DNA of 64,000 nucleotides from a virus: positions 27,094-91,093 of the IMG/VR virus record IMGVR_UViG_3300032116_015700. One strand, written 5' to 3'. The notes beneath the pieces are model-generated. The model did not search any database. It saw only the letters and a list, made by a program, of their open reading frames with translations, and was not told the DNA's origin. Made by a program: the position numbers and the translations under genes. Positions 9,001 to 16,713 of the stretch are shown here, one piece after another (within the stretch, counting starts at the first letter, position 1; each line of letters begins with the position of its first letter).

Positions 9001-12000
9001 TCCCCAGTTATTATATGCACCACCACCAAAATAAATTACGTTACCATCATAATAGTTAAGGTACAATTGATACCCACTACCAGCATCCAAATGTAAGTTA
9101 CCATTTGTAGATGCTACCGAAGGAGTACCACTATCAACTAACCCTTGTCTACCATCAGTACCAACATAAAGATACGCTCCCCAAGTTGGATTTGGGCCAA
9201 ACAAAATACCACCACGCATTCTTCCTGCGGATTGGGAAGTTGAATTAGGGTCTATATAATAACCACTATCATTTGCATCATAGAATATAGTTCCATAAAC
9301 CGAACCACCAAAGTATGCAATAGGACTACCACTTTCTCTACCTATGTAAGCAAATTGGTTATTACCAGAGGTATTATCCATAAATCTTACATAAGAGTTG
9401 TTGTTATTATCATTTGAGTCAACCCTTAAAATAATATCATTAAATGAGTTTATACTTATTGAATCACTAAACGAACCATTTAAATCAGTAGATGCAATAC
9501 CATGATAATAATATAAATCATAACTAGCGTTCCAGTCAAATGAAATGTATGCCATTCTAGTTAGATACGCACTATATGTTCCGTAAGTTCCCCAAATTGA
9601 ATATTCAGAACCAACTCTAAACGAACCCTGTGCTCTTATATACGAATCAACATAAACATTTCTACCACCACTAGAACGAATCCAAGTACTATCTTGCATA
9701 TACCATCCGCCACCCCAACCAAATCTAAGCTCCTCATCTTTAAGGAAGGTTGATGTACCTCTACCAAATACAATTGCATCGTTATTACCTAACAATTGTA
9801 CTGAACCATTTATGAATAATCTATTATTAGTTATACTACCAACAGTTGCTGAGTTGTCTGATGCGGTGTATGAAAAATCCGATGTTGATATACCAACTCT
9901 TTCAGATGAATCAGAATATAGGACTAAGTTTCCACCATATCCAGTTCTGTTAAATTCAAATCCGTTTAAGTTCCATATTTGTCTTCCACCACTCGCATAT
10001 GTTCTCGTCTGCCAACTTCCTAATGAACCATTACTATGTCCAAAGTAAATAAAATTAGCACCGGTGATACCCATATCACCATTTACATTTATACCAGAAA
10101 CATCCCATGCTGCTCCTGAAGAACCAACAGCTAATTGTTGTAGTCTTGATTGTCCATCACCATCTATACGATATGCTGAGTTTGCTAAATCATAGAAAAT
10201 ATATGTTTGAAGATAGTTGTTGTATATACCCCAACCATCAACTCTTACGTTCAAATCACCACTGTCCGAACTCATGCGGAATTCTCCAGCAGCTCCATAC
10301 ATTCCTATTCCAGTATATCCCCAATCATTATATCCAAATCTTAATCTACCACCATATGAACTACCATTCCAATAAGGAATTGTTACTGATTGTTTAAATT
10401 CTTCATGAGTTGCCTCTCTAATTCTTGGTGCATAAAAATATGTTTTACTTCCGTTCACACCACCATAACAAGTACCAAATCTCATTTGTACTCTACGAGT
10501 TGATGAGTGCATTACACCATCTGCATTTGAGTTTGTATTATCAATTACATTTGATGATGTTGATGCGTATCTATCTACCCCTTCCGTATTTCCTTGAGGT
10601 GATGGAGTTCTCCAGCTTCTAAATTTATGAACTAATTTAACCCATGTACCACCAGTATTTAATGGTGATGTATGGAAATACGGATTTGAACTTATACCCG
10701 TACCATCAGTCCTTTGCTCATTCCATCCAACATAAAGGTTATCATTACCTGTACTTCTTACCCATACGATGAATTCATAATCTTTTTCAGCATTAACTTC
10801 TACCCATTCGGTAGTGTACCATTGATAACAACCTGAAGGGTTACCATTACCGGTAGAAACGTGCGCTTGAACAACTGTGCCATCAATGAATGTAATTGCT
10901 TCATATATACCACTACCATTTACACCAACATCCGTACTTCTTACGTTTAGTGTTGCACCACCTAAATTTTGTGGATATACAGTATTAAGTCTTGAAGAGC
11001 CTGCTGGGTCTAAATAATAGTATGTATCATTATAATCATAATAAATTGGTGAACGCATATCGGTTACACCATAAACTCTATTATAGAATATTTCACTACC
11101 ATTTAAGTAATATGTACTTTGATTATTAAGGAACATATTACCATTTACTTCCTTTCTAATATCCCAACTTGCCCAAGCTCCATTTAAAAATCCGTAGTTA
11201 GCACCAGTACCGTAAATTTGTACTTTATAACTACCACCACTATTTTGTAATAATAATCCTACATCAGAGTTATTATTCTGACTTCTGATTGCAATATTAG
11301 AACCATTGTTTGATGTATAATAATGTCCAGCAATTGTTGCGTTAGCAAATGTTGGTGAGTCAGTTGTTCTTACATCCTGATTCATATTTGCTGCATAAGG
11401 ATACGATGTTGTATCCATTATACGTTTCCACGCACCCCAAGATGTACTTGAACCATATCTCAACCACATATTACCATTATCCGTAAATCCTAATTCATTT
11501 GCTCCGCCGCCACTCCAATCAGTAGTTGAACCATATTTTCTAAAGTACATTACGCCATTGTAAGTACCACCATCATTTAATCCATTTGTAGAATTTTGTT
11601 TGAAATCAAATCTAACGCCCTGATTTGCGTTTTGTGTTTGTGGTGTACTAGCTGTTGCTCTTGTATCTTGTACATTTATAAATGTTGCAGTTGTTGCAGT
11701 TGTTGCATTTCCAGATAAACTACCAACAAAAGTATTTGCTGTTACTTGATTAAAAGTTACATTATCAGTAGTACGCAGATTTTGGTTCATTAAGTAAACC
11801 TCTGTAGCTCCTTGACCGGTATCAATAGTACCTGTAAGAACCACATTACCATTTACATATAAAGTATTATCCGCTGTCCATCTATCATTTGATTCATCCC
11901 AATAAAACGAAACAGTTGCTGAAGAACCTCTCCTTACTTCAATACCAGCATTTTCAGTTGGTGCACCTGAAGTAAAGTTTGAGTTTAACGTTATAATATT

Positions 12001-14670
12001 ATCAGCAAGATTTATTGTTTCGGTATTAATTGTAGTTGTTGTACCACTTACAGTTAAGTTACCAGTAATTGTTGCATTACCAGTCACTGTCAATAATGTA
12101 CCATCAAAAGTTAAATTACTTTCAACAGTACCATTTGGTGCACTTCCATTTAATGTGATTACACCATTATCAGTTGTACCAGTTAATGCTAATAAACCAG
12201 ATGAACCACCACTACCTGAAGTTCCTGCAGTTCCACCACTACCCGATGTACCCGATGTGCCACCACTACCAGAAGTACCAGATGTACCACCACTTCCTGC
12301 GGTGCCTCTTGTACCAGATGAACCACCACTACCTGCAGTTCCAGATGAACCACCGCTACCCGATGTGCCGGCAGTACCACCACTTCCTGCACTACCGGAT
12401 GTGCCTCCGCTACCAGCAGTACCAGATGAACCTCCACTACCTGCAGTTCCAGATGAACCACCGCTACCCGATGTACCAGAAGAACCTCCACTACCTGCAG
12501 TTCCAGCAGAACCAGATGTACCTCCACTACCAGATGAGCCAGCAGAGCCACTTGTTCCTGCTGAACCAGAACTTCCCGAAGAACCTGCTGAACCAGATGT
12601 ACCCGAAGTACCACTATCTCCTGTTCTTACAAAATCAAGAACCAATTGTGCGTTATTTGAAGGAAGTGTACCACTTACATAAGAAACAGGAATTTTAAAA
12701 TAGCCTGATGCGTTTGTTACCGCGCCATTAACTAAAAATATATTATTAACAGTACCACTATCTCTTGAAGATAATACTACATATCCTCTAGCTCCTAATG
12801 TTGTACTATCATCCCATGTATTAAGCCATGCTAATTGGTTATTGCCATTTTGGTCTAAAATATCAATATAGATAAATGTTACTGAACCGATTGTTGCATT
12901 ATTATACTGAACCTTACCATTACCAGGATCAGTATCAGTTATTATTGTACTAAAATCATACTTGATACCACCACTTTGTCCACTTGTACCACCACTACCA
13001 GCAGTTCCTGCTGAACCAGATGTACCAGATGTGCCGGCACTTCCAGAAGTACCTGTTGTACCAGATGAGCCGGTTGTACCTGAAGTGCCTCCACTTCCAG
13101 ATGTACCCGAACTACCACCAGAACCAGAACTACCACTTAAACCCGATGAACCTGCTGAGCCGGATGTACCCGCAGTGCCTCCACTACCAGATGTGCCAGA
13201 ACTACCAGATGTACCTGATGTACCTCCACTACCTGAAGAACCTGCACTACCACCTGCTCCTGTAATACCAGAAGAACCCGTTGAACCGGATGTGCCAGAA
13301 CTACCTGAACTGCCTGATGTTCCTGATGTTGATGAAGAACCCGAAGAACCGGATGTACCTGCACTACCACCTGCGCCTGAAATGCCAGATGTACCTCCAC
13401 TACCTGCTGTACCAGCACTACCTCCGGTACCAGATGAACCATTTGTACCAGAACTACCTGATGAGCCAGAAATACCGGATGAACCCGTTGTACCAGAAGA
13501 ACCTGTGCTTCCCGAAGAACCACCACTACCTGCAGTACCCGTTGTACCTGCCGAGCCGGTTGTACCAGATGAACCGGTTGTACCAGATGAACCCGAACTA
13601 CCAGAACTTCCTGATGAACCCGAACTACCTGAAGAACCAGAAGTTCCTCCGCTACCCGATGTACCACCGGAACCAGATGTGCCTCCTGAACCAGAAGTAC
13701 CACCGGAACCAGAAGTTCCTCCACTACCAGAAGTACCTGATGTACCTCCGGATCCAGAACTACCTGAACTACCACCACTACCAGATGTACCAGATGTACC
13801 ACCACTACCCGAAGTTCCTGAAGAACCCGAGCTACCAGATGTGCCACTTGTACCACCACTACCAGAACTACCTGAACTACCACCACTACCTGATGTACCA
13901 GAGCTGCCGCTTGAACCAGAAGAACCTGATGAGCCTCCACTACCTGATGTGCCAGAAGTACCAGATGTACCAGATGTTGCTGCTGCAAATCTTCTACCTA
14001 CTCTGCCTGTTGTTAAGTTTACAACTAAAACTTCATTCGTTGTATTATCAGTAGGTATTGTATCACCAGTAACTCCTATTGAGCCACTTACTGAAAGTGA
14101 ACCTGTAATTTCTTGTCTATCTGATGTTGCATCACCAAATTTATTTGAACCACTTGCATAGATAATTGATGATGATATGAATGTTGTATGTAATTCGGTT
14201 GTAGTAATTTTTCCACCAACTACTAAATTATTTGCAATTGTTGCATTACTACCAATTGTTGCACTTCCACTTACTATTAAAAAATTATCAATAGAAACAC
14301 CAGTGTTTACAATCAAACCTTTATTTGGTGAAATATTTGCAATTGCTGAACCAGACTTTAGTTGATTCAAATCCCCAATTGCAGATGCATTAATATTAAA
14401 TAATCCACCACCATCGCCTCTAAATAAAGAAGCCGATATTGATGATGAAATATTTAAAGAACCGGTAATTTGTACATTACCTAAAATTTGTATCGGAGAA
14501 TTAGATTGTGATACAATTAAATTTGTTTGTACACCAGAAGCACTAAAACTACCAACTATACTCACCGATGCAGATGAAAAGTCAGCAATTTTACTTCCAC
14601 TTACAAATAATCCAATTAAGGATGAACTTAATTGATTTAAACCATTAGGACTTTTACCTAAATACTCCAT
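6052..14670 (-). CDS. Giant tail fibre with collagen-like repeats and S74 chaperone domain
   Basis: A 2872-residue fibre protein, presumably trimeric. Residues 1-230 hold short GSLxxSGS β-repeats shared with the 3513-codon fibre. Residues about 232-568 and 685-825 are collagen-like Gly-X-Y runs (Gly-Thr-Ser, Gly-Ser-Ser, Gly-Gly-Ser, no Pro), split by a β-domain with DILDQNGNNQLAWLNTW. Residues about 1210-2470 carry eight YDxNxxxYYxDP modules, a pattern seen in long phage fibres. The C-terminus, from about 2764, is an intramolecular chaperone of peptidase family S74: SDRRLKDN supplies the Ser-Lys dyad (about S2766 and K2771), and the end is a coiled coil. In that family the chaperone trimerises the fibre and then cuts itself off. 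The receptor-binding surface should be the YD-module region. Start ATG at 14670 is the one that follows the upstream gene by 12 nt. Confidence 0.92.
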   Translation of the reverse strand: MEYLGKSPNGLNQLSSSLIGLFVSGSKIADFSSASVSIVGSFSASGVQTNLIVSQSNSPIQILGNVQITGSLNISSSISASLFRGDGGGLFNINASAIGDLNQLKSGSAIANISPNKGLIVNTGVSIDNFLIVSGSATIGSNATIANNLVVGGKITTTELHTTFISSSIIYASGSNKFGDATSDRQEITGSLSVSGSIGVTGDTIPTDNTTNEVLVVNLTTGRVGRRFAAATSGTSGTSGTSGSGGSSGSSGSSGSSGTSGSGGSSGSSGSGGTSGTSGSSGSSGTSGSGGTSGTSGSGGSSGSSGSGGTSGTSGSGGTSGSGGTSGSGGTSGSGGTSGSGGTSGSSGSSGSSGSSGSSGSSGTTGSSGTTGSAGTTGTAGSGGSSGSTGSSGTTGSSGISGSSGSSGTNGSSGTGGSAGTAGSGGTSGISGAGGSAGTSGSSGSSSTSGTSGSSGSSGTSGSTGSSGITGAGGSAGSSGSGGTSGTSGSSGTSGSGGTAGTSGSAGSSGLSGSSGSGGSSGTSGSGGTSGTTGSSGTTGTSGSAGTSGTSGSAGTAGSGGTSGQSGGIKYDFSTIITDTDPGNGKVQYNNATIGSVTFIYIDILDQNGNNQLAWLNTWDDSTTLGARGYVVLSSRDSGTVNNIFLVNGAVTNASGYFKIPVSYVSGTLPSNNAQLVLDFVRTGDSGTSGTSGSAGSSGSSGSAGTSGSAGSSGSGGTSGSAGTAGSGGSSGTSGSGGSSGTAGSGGSSGTAGSGGTSGSAGSGGTAGTSGSGGSSGTAGSGGSSGTRGTAGSGGTSGTSGSGGTSGTSGSGGTAGTSGSGGSSGLLALTGTTDNGVITLNGSAPNGTVESNLTFDGTLLTVTGNATITGNLTVSGTTTTINTETINLADNIITLNSNFTSGAPTENAGIEVRRGSSATVSFYWDESNDRWTADNTLYVNGNVVLTGTIDTGQGATEVYLMNQNLRTTDNVTFNQVTANTFVGSLSGNATTATTATFINVQDTRATASTPQTQNANQGVRFDFKQNSTNGLNDGGTYNGVMYFRKYGSTTDWSGGGANELGFTDNGNMWLRYGSSTSWGAWKRIMDTTSYPYAANMNQDVRTTDSPTFANATIAGHYYTSNNGSNIAIRSQNNNSDVGLLLQNSGGSYKVQIYGTGANYGFLNGAWASWDIRKEVNGNMFLNNQSTYYLNGSEIFYNRVYGVTDMRSPIYYDYNDTYYYLDPAGSSRLNTVYPQNLGGATLNVRSTDVGVNGSGIYEAITFIDGTVVQAHVSTGNGNPSGCYQWYTTEWVEVNAEKDYEFIVWVRSTGNDNLYVGWNEQRTDGTGISSNPYFHTSPLNTGGTWVKLVHKFRSWRTPSPQGNTEGVDRYASTSSNVIDNTNSNADGVMHSSTRRVQMRFGTCYGGVNGSKTYFYAPRIREATHEEFKQSVTIPYWNGSSYGGRLRFGYNDWGYTGIGMYGAAGEFRMSSDSGDLNVRVDGWGIYNNYLQTYIFYDLANSAYRIDGDGQSRLQQLAVGSSGAAWDVSGINVNGDMGITGANFIYFGHSNGSLGSWQTRTYASGGRQIWNLNGFEFNRTGYGGNLVLYSDSSERVGISTSDFSYTASDNSATVGSITNNRLFINGSVQLLGNNDAIVFGRGTSTFLKDEELRFGWGGGWYMQDSTWIRSSGGRNVYVDSYIRAQGSFRVGSEYSIWGTYGTYSAYLTRMAYISFDWNASYDLYYYHGIASTDLNGSFSDSISINSFNDIILRVDSNDNNNNSYVRFMDNTSGNNQFAYIGRESGSPIAYFGGSVYGTIFYDANDSGYYIDPNSTSQSAGRMRGGILFGPNPTWGAYLYVGTDGRQGLVDSGTPSVASTNGNLHLDAGSGYQLYLNYYDGNVIYFGGGAYNNWGEFSSGIFYAYNQMRSPIFYDYNNTGYYVDPNGNSNIYSLTSGYFYVNGYGYDTSNSDQWPYIYWLRAGSWDEGLIKHSTSRGYWGREGFGIHMSSSKSFSILTSGWTGVAQFHPDGHLWVRDQMRAGIYYDANDTTYYVNPAGDSRFSGIYLSGISSSSNGIYFYGVVGDNPGSYNHTALIERIWRNGDESELLLFKGNDPDTSTIHDRLRVAATGRIVFHSTATYGNVNDYISAAGTGNIEGSGYFYGGEFHVPGNIQTPIMYDRNNSGYFVDPAGRSRLSSMDYGNGGYYLAGGSWGYRHNTPYGYIEFGPANSSHAHIYTDRSNFYYNVYEMYLNGYRVAMYNWWVGNMYLGSGGDFYATIFYDSNNSGYYINPDGGSSMNQVTTNNLYIRPGYMLHSDPGGWTGEHYKLQWHSSHMYGQIYGNGYFIMRYGSDGLESHQFARDGNYWNRYMGWMSNYINQNVRTDAGPTFQEVYVNGWFRNNTSGHGLYNQNRGMHWYSNNGYWKSAGGGYGYGGIVMYNNYESDLRGYAGYWDGSGFGMLNSSGNWQIRIEYGNAHMELYRVTWANDMRAYIFYDRGDTGYYMDPNSRSQWLGLENRGKGNISLTGRSNWRRPQDYTGDVYYWTGNMGWGTTDFNWVMDWGSGDIDTWSNPANQPPGTSHWVGVQSYHYTWSYNSGYGWQLVGGPVDRLWFRNSWPNNSGWKAQVDSNNRGEYCIPTYDYNHYSRVYFTYNRGYYATQTDSAMCQPYSTGNNGAFMSFHKGGYYALNLGLDGDNVVRWGGWSSRWQRYYLNDDTIGTPYVVRANFDNYGGGGMWVSDDGDLADVNDGYLSLRASYGLRIFSGNRGGGANINLRYDGVIIASNNIIAYGSPSDRRLKDNVKFYENALEKVLKLRGVEFDWKEGTDEYETTGLRHDIGFIAQEVEDIEPLLVRADEAGYLAIRDRAMPALLVNAMKEQQAQIEELKAKVKMLEEKLGLG
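7200..11050 (-). repeat. Eight YDxNxxxYYxDP modules in the fibre
   Basis: Eight imperfect copies of a [YF]-Y-D-x-[NG]-[DN]-[ST]-x-Y-[YF]-x-[DN]-P-x-G-x-S motif are spaced unevenly along the fibre; one is degenerate (FYDLANSAYRIDGDGQS, near 10180). Spacer domains differ between copies, so this is a modular fibre shaft rather than a tandem array. Confidence 0.75.
12195..12615 (-). repeat. Collagen-like Gly-X-Y repeat, second block
   Basis: About 140 residues of uninterrupted Gly-X-Y with X and Y almost only Ser, Thr, Ala or Gly. A single RGT triplet (near 12305) is the only charged one. Confidence 0.85.
12965..13975 (-). repeat. Collagen-like Gly-X-Y repeat, first block
   Basis: About 335 residues of Gly-X-Y, again dominated by Ser, Thr and Gly, with rare Ile, Leu, Asn and one SSSTSG slip that breaks the period. 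The DNA repeat leaves long proline-rich frames open on the other strand, which are not genes. Confidence 0.85.
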
Positions 14671-14682
14671 TCATTACAACTT

Positions 14683-15015
14683 TTATGTTATCTCCAATAC
14701 CGAAACAATTACATCCGCTGAACTAGCTAATGATGATGTTACTGAAAGAAAATCTCCAGTCTCCAATACTAATTTTTGTTCACCACCAACTAATACGTTA
14801 GAACTACCAGGTAAAATTAATGAATCCTTTACTAAATACGCTGTTTTATTGGAAGAACTATCTCTTACCATCACACTAACAGAAATATTTTGAGAATTTA
14901 CATTTGCTACACCAACTCCAATTACGGTTGTTGATGTGTTTGCAGGTGTTGTATAAACTGTCACACCTGTTGTTCCAATTGAACCTGTAATACTATTTTT
15001 AAAAGCGTTTGCCAT
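14683..15015 (-). CDS. Small virion protein, 110 residues
   Basis: A 110-residue protein rich in Ser, Thr and Val, starting MANAFKNSITGSIGTTGVTV. The pattern alternates short β-strands (VIGVGVANVN, ISVSVMVRD, KLVLETGDFLSVTSSL) and looks like one compact β-sandwich. I recall similar small proteins next to fibre genes of T4-like aquatic phages, where they are found in virions, but function is not known. It sits 12 nt before the 2872-codon fibre gene and 11 nt after the 93-residue gene, so all three should be on one transcript. A fibre-attachment or tip role is an inference. Confidence 0.65.
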   Translation of the reverse strand: MANAFKNSITGSIGTTGVTVYTTPANTSTTVIGVGVANVNSQNISVSVMVRDSSSNKTAYLVKDSLILPGSSNVLVGGEQKLVLETGDFLSVTSSLASSADVIVSVLEIT

Positions 15016-15026
15016 TTATTCTAATT

Positions 15027-15308
15027 TTATCCTAAAGCTATTGCAAATGCAATTGCTGAATCTAAAACATTTACTCCATCTACTAAATATCCTCCAGCAG
15101 TTAAATTCATAGAACCTGTCATTCTAATTGAACCACTAACTGATAAACTATTATTTACAACAAGATTATCAAATGATGCTTGTTGTACATCAATAGTACC
15201 TTTAAAAGAACCCGTCACCGAACCAGTAAACGAACCACTCAAATCCGCATATGCGTTATTTCTATCTTGAATGATTGAACCTGAAAATATGGGGCTGTGA
15301 ATTACCAT
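15027..15308 (-). CDS. Short fibre-like protein with GSFTGS repeats
   Basis: A 93-residue protein that looks like a miniature of the giant fibres: SGSFTGSVTGSFKGT at about residues 24-38, then LVVNNSLSVSGSIRMTGSM, the same GSLxxSGS β-repeat used in the 2872- and 3513-residue proteins. It could be a separate fibre knob, a connector, or the remnant of a fibre gene whose end was lost. There is no collagen-like part. It begins a transcript (promoter-like motif 26 nt before the ATG, AAGG as ribosome site) that continues into the 110-residue gene and the long fibre. Confidence 0.6.
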   Translation of the reverse strand: MVIHSPIFSGSIIQDRNNAYADLSGSFTGSVTGSFKGTIDVQQASFDNLVVNNSLSVSGSIRMTGSMNLTAGGYLVDGVNVLDSAIAFAIALG

Positions 15309-15334
15309 TTTACCTTAATTATTAAACTTATAGG

Positions 15335-15343
15335 TATAAATAT
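15335..15343 (-). promoter_or_regulatory. Putative phage promoter core (ATATTTATA)
   Basis: Perfect copy of the recurring motif, 26 nt before the ATG at 15308. It would drive the transcript carrying the 2872-codon fibre. Confidence 0.5.
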
Positions 15344-15356
15344 AAAACAATCCCAA

Positions 15357-15800
15357 TTAAGGTTTTACCGGCCATACTATATTAAAAGGGGTTGTTTGTG
15401 TTGTCACATCTCTTAACTGTTGTCTATACGATTGCCAAATTGTTTTAGTTTCATTTGGAATATCAGCTAATTGTGTCCAATCACATTCTATTAATAATTC
15501 GTTTCTAATTTGTCTAATTTCTTCCCACTTAATTTCTATTCTATTATCTATCTCACTTTGCGAGGCGTTGGTTTGAACCCAATTTTGATAATAAACACCA
15601 TCTACTAATATTGGTGTTCCTTCGGTAATATTTTTTGTATAATCATTTGGTTTTGGGGTTTGTCTTACTTCAAATATATTATATTCATTCATTACCGATT
15701 CCGTCATCTCTGATGGGAAACTGATTCGCGGATTATCTTCTCTTAATTGTTTTAAAGAGTAAGGATATGTTGTTTCATTATTTACAATTCTTAAATACAT
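15357..15800 (-). CDS. Tail fibre assembly-type protein (Phage_tail_APC-like)
   Basis: A 147-residue soluble protein. The N-terminal half is a small β-domain (MYLRIVNNETTYPYSLKQL). The C-terminal half matches the pattern of the phage tail assembly chaperone domain found in fibre assembly proteins: RNELLIECDWTQLADI at about residues 97-112, then WQSYRQQLRDV (about 122-132) and a WP near the end. Proteins with this domain usually help fold or attach fibres. It sits directly between the adhesin-like 299-residue gene and the next fibre transcript, 2 nt from the former, which suits a fibre chaperone. Start at 15800 is the only reasonable ATG. The domain match is good; which fibre it serves is unknown. 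Confidence 0.75.
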   Translation of the reverse strand: MYLRIVNNETTYPYSLKQLREDNPRISFPSEMTESVMNEYNIFEVRQTPKPNDYTKNITEGTPILVDGVYYQNWVQTNASQSEIDNRIEIKWEEIRQIRNELLIECDWTQLADIPNETKTIWQSYRQQLRDVTTQTTPFNIVWPVKP

Positions 15801-15802
15801 AA

Positions 15803-16702
15803 TTACTTAAAGTTTAATGGAATTGAAGCAAAATTAGATAAACCTGTGCAGTTATTAAAACAATCAACTCCCGATGGTGTTGGTACTCTATTCCAAAGTT
15901 CTGGTGCTGTACCTGTTAAAGAATTTGTAGTTGTACTCATATTGTAACAACTATTAAAAATTGTTACAGAAGTATTAAAGGTAAATTGTAAAACGTTTGT
16001 TAATGATAAACAGTTTCTAAATGTACCCGAAAAGTTTGTTGCTAATGTGTTTTGGTCAAATAATGTTGATGGTACTGATGTTAAACCGGTACACGCAAAA
16101 AAGCAAGAAGAAAATATAGTTGCACTTGTATTTGCATCAAATAATCCCGAAGGCACTGTTGATAACGTTGGTATGGATGAAAACGTATCCGAAAATGTTG
16201 TTGCTAAAGGAGAGAATGCAAATATATCCGAAGGTATCGTTGTTATACGTGTGGCTCTCATAAAATTTGCAAATGAACGCATTTCATTTAAGCCATCGTA
16301 GCCACCAACTGCACTCATACTTGCACTTGAAGGTATAGATGTAATATTTACACATCCATAAAAATTTATAGTTCTAGAACCAACACTACCCCATTGAACA
16401 ATCGCTGTTATTAAATTTCTAATTGATGCCGAATTATTTACTGTAAAGCCAGGCATTAATCCGCTAATTGTAATTGTATATGTTCCAGCAGAAACATAAG
16501 TATGAATTCTTGCTACCGAAGAAGAAGAAGTTATTAAACCAGAATTAGAACCATCTCCCCAATCTATATTAAGATTTGGAGAAAGACCTCCAAAATCAGA
16601 TAATGGACAAGTAAAAACGGTGTTTGCCGCTGTTGTTGTTACTTGAAATTTAAAAGGAAACGTTTCTTCTCCCGTTGGTATTAATTTTCTTGCTATACTC
16701 AT
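15803..16702 (-). CDS. PKD-like plus BspA/DUF285-type repeat protein
   Basis: A 299-residue β-rich protein. Residues about 20-100 resemble a PKD fold: NIDWGDGSNSG, then an HTYVSAGTYTITISG strand. Residues about 110-299 consist of repeats of roughly 24-27 residues with the pattern T-x-[IV]-P-S-x-[IL]-F-[AD]-x-x-[ST]-x-A-T-x-F-x-x-x-F, for example VPSTLFDQNTLATNF. This matches the BspA/DUF285 leucine-rich-repeat style known from Bacteroidota and mycoplasma surface proteins. There is no signal peptide, as expected for a virion protein. Its position between two giant fibre genes suggests a receptor-binding tip or decoration. The repeats may have been acquired from a bacterial surface protein. Confidence 0.7.
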   Translation of the reverse strand: MSIARKLIPTGEETFPFKFQVTTTAANTVFTCPLSDFGGLSPNLNIDWGDGSNSGLITSSSSVARIHTYVSAGTYTITISGLMPGFTVNNSASIRNLITAIVQWGSVGSRTINFYGCVNITSIPSSASMSAVGGYDGLNEMRSFANFMRATRITTIPSDIFAFSPLATTFSDTFSSIPTLSTVPSGLFDANTSATIFSSCFFACTGLTSVPSTLFDQNTLATNFSGTFRNCLSLTNVLQFTFNTSVTIFNSCYNMSTTTNSLTGTAPELWNRVPTPSGVDCFNNCTGLSNFASIPLNFK

Positions 16703-16713
16703 AACTCTAATTA

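Noticed and set aside
13137-13988. A 283-codon minus-strand frame rich in Val, His and Gln
   Set aside because: Out-of-frame reading of the collagen-like repeat on the coding strand.
12155-14161. Long plus-strand proline-rich frames over the 2872-codon fibre
   Set aside because: Same shadow effect of the collagen-like DNA repeat; the frames begin and end with the repeat blocks.
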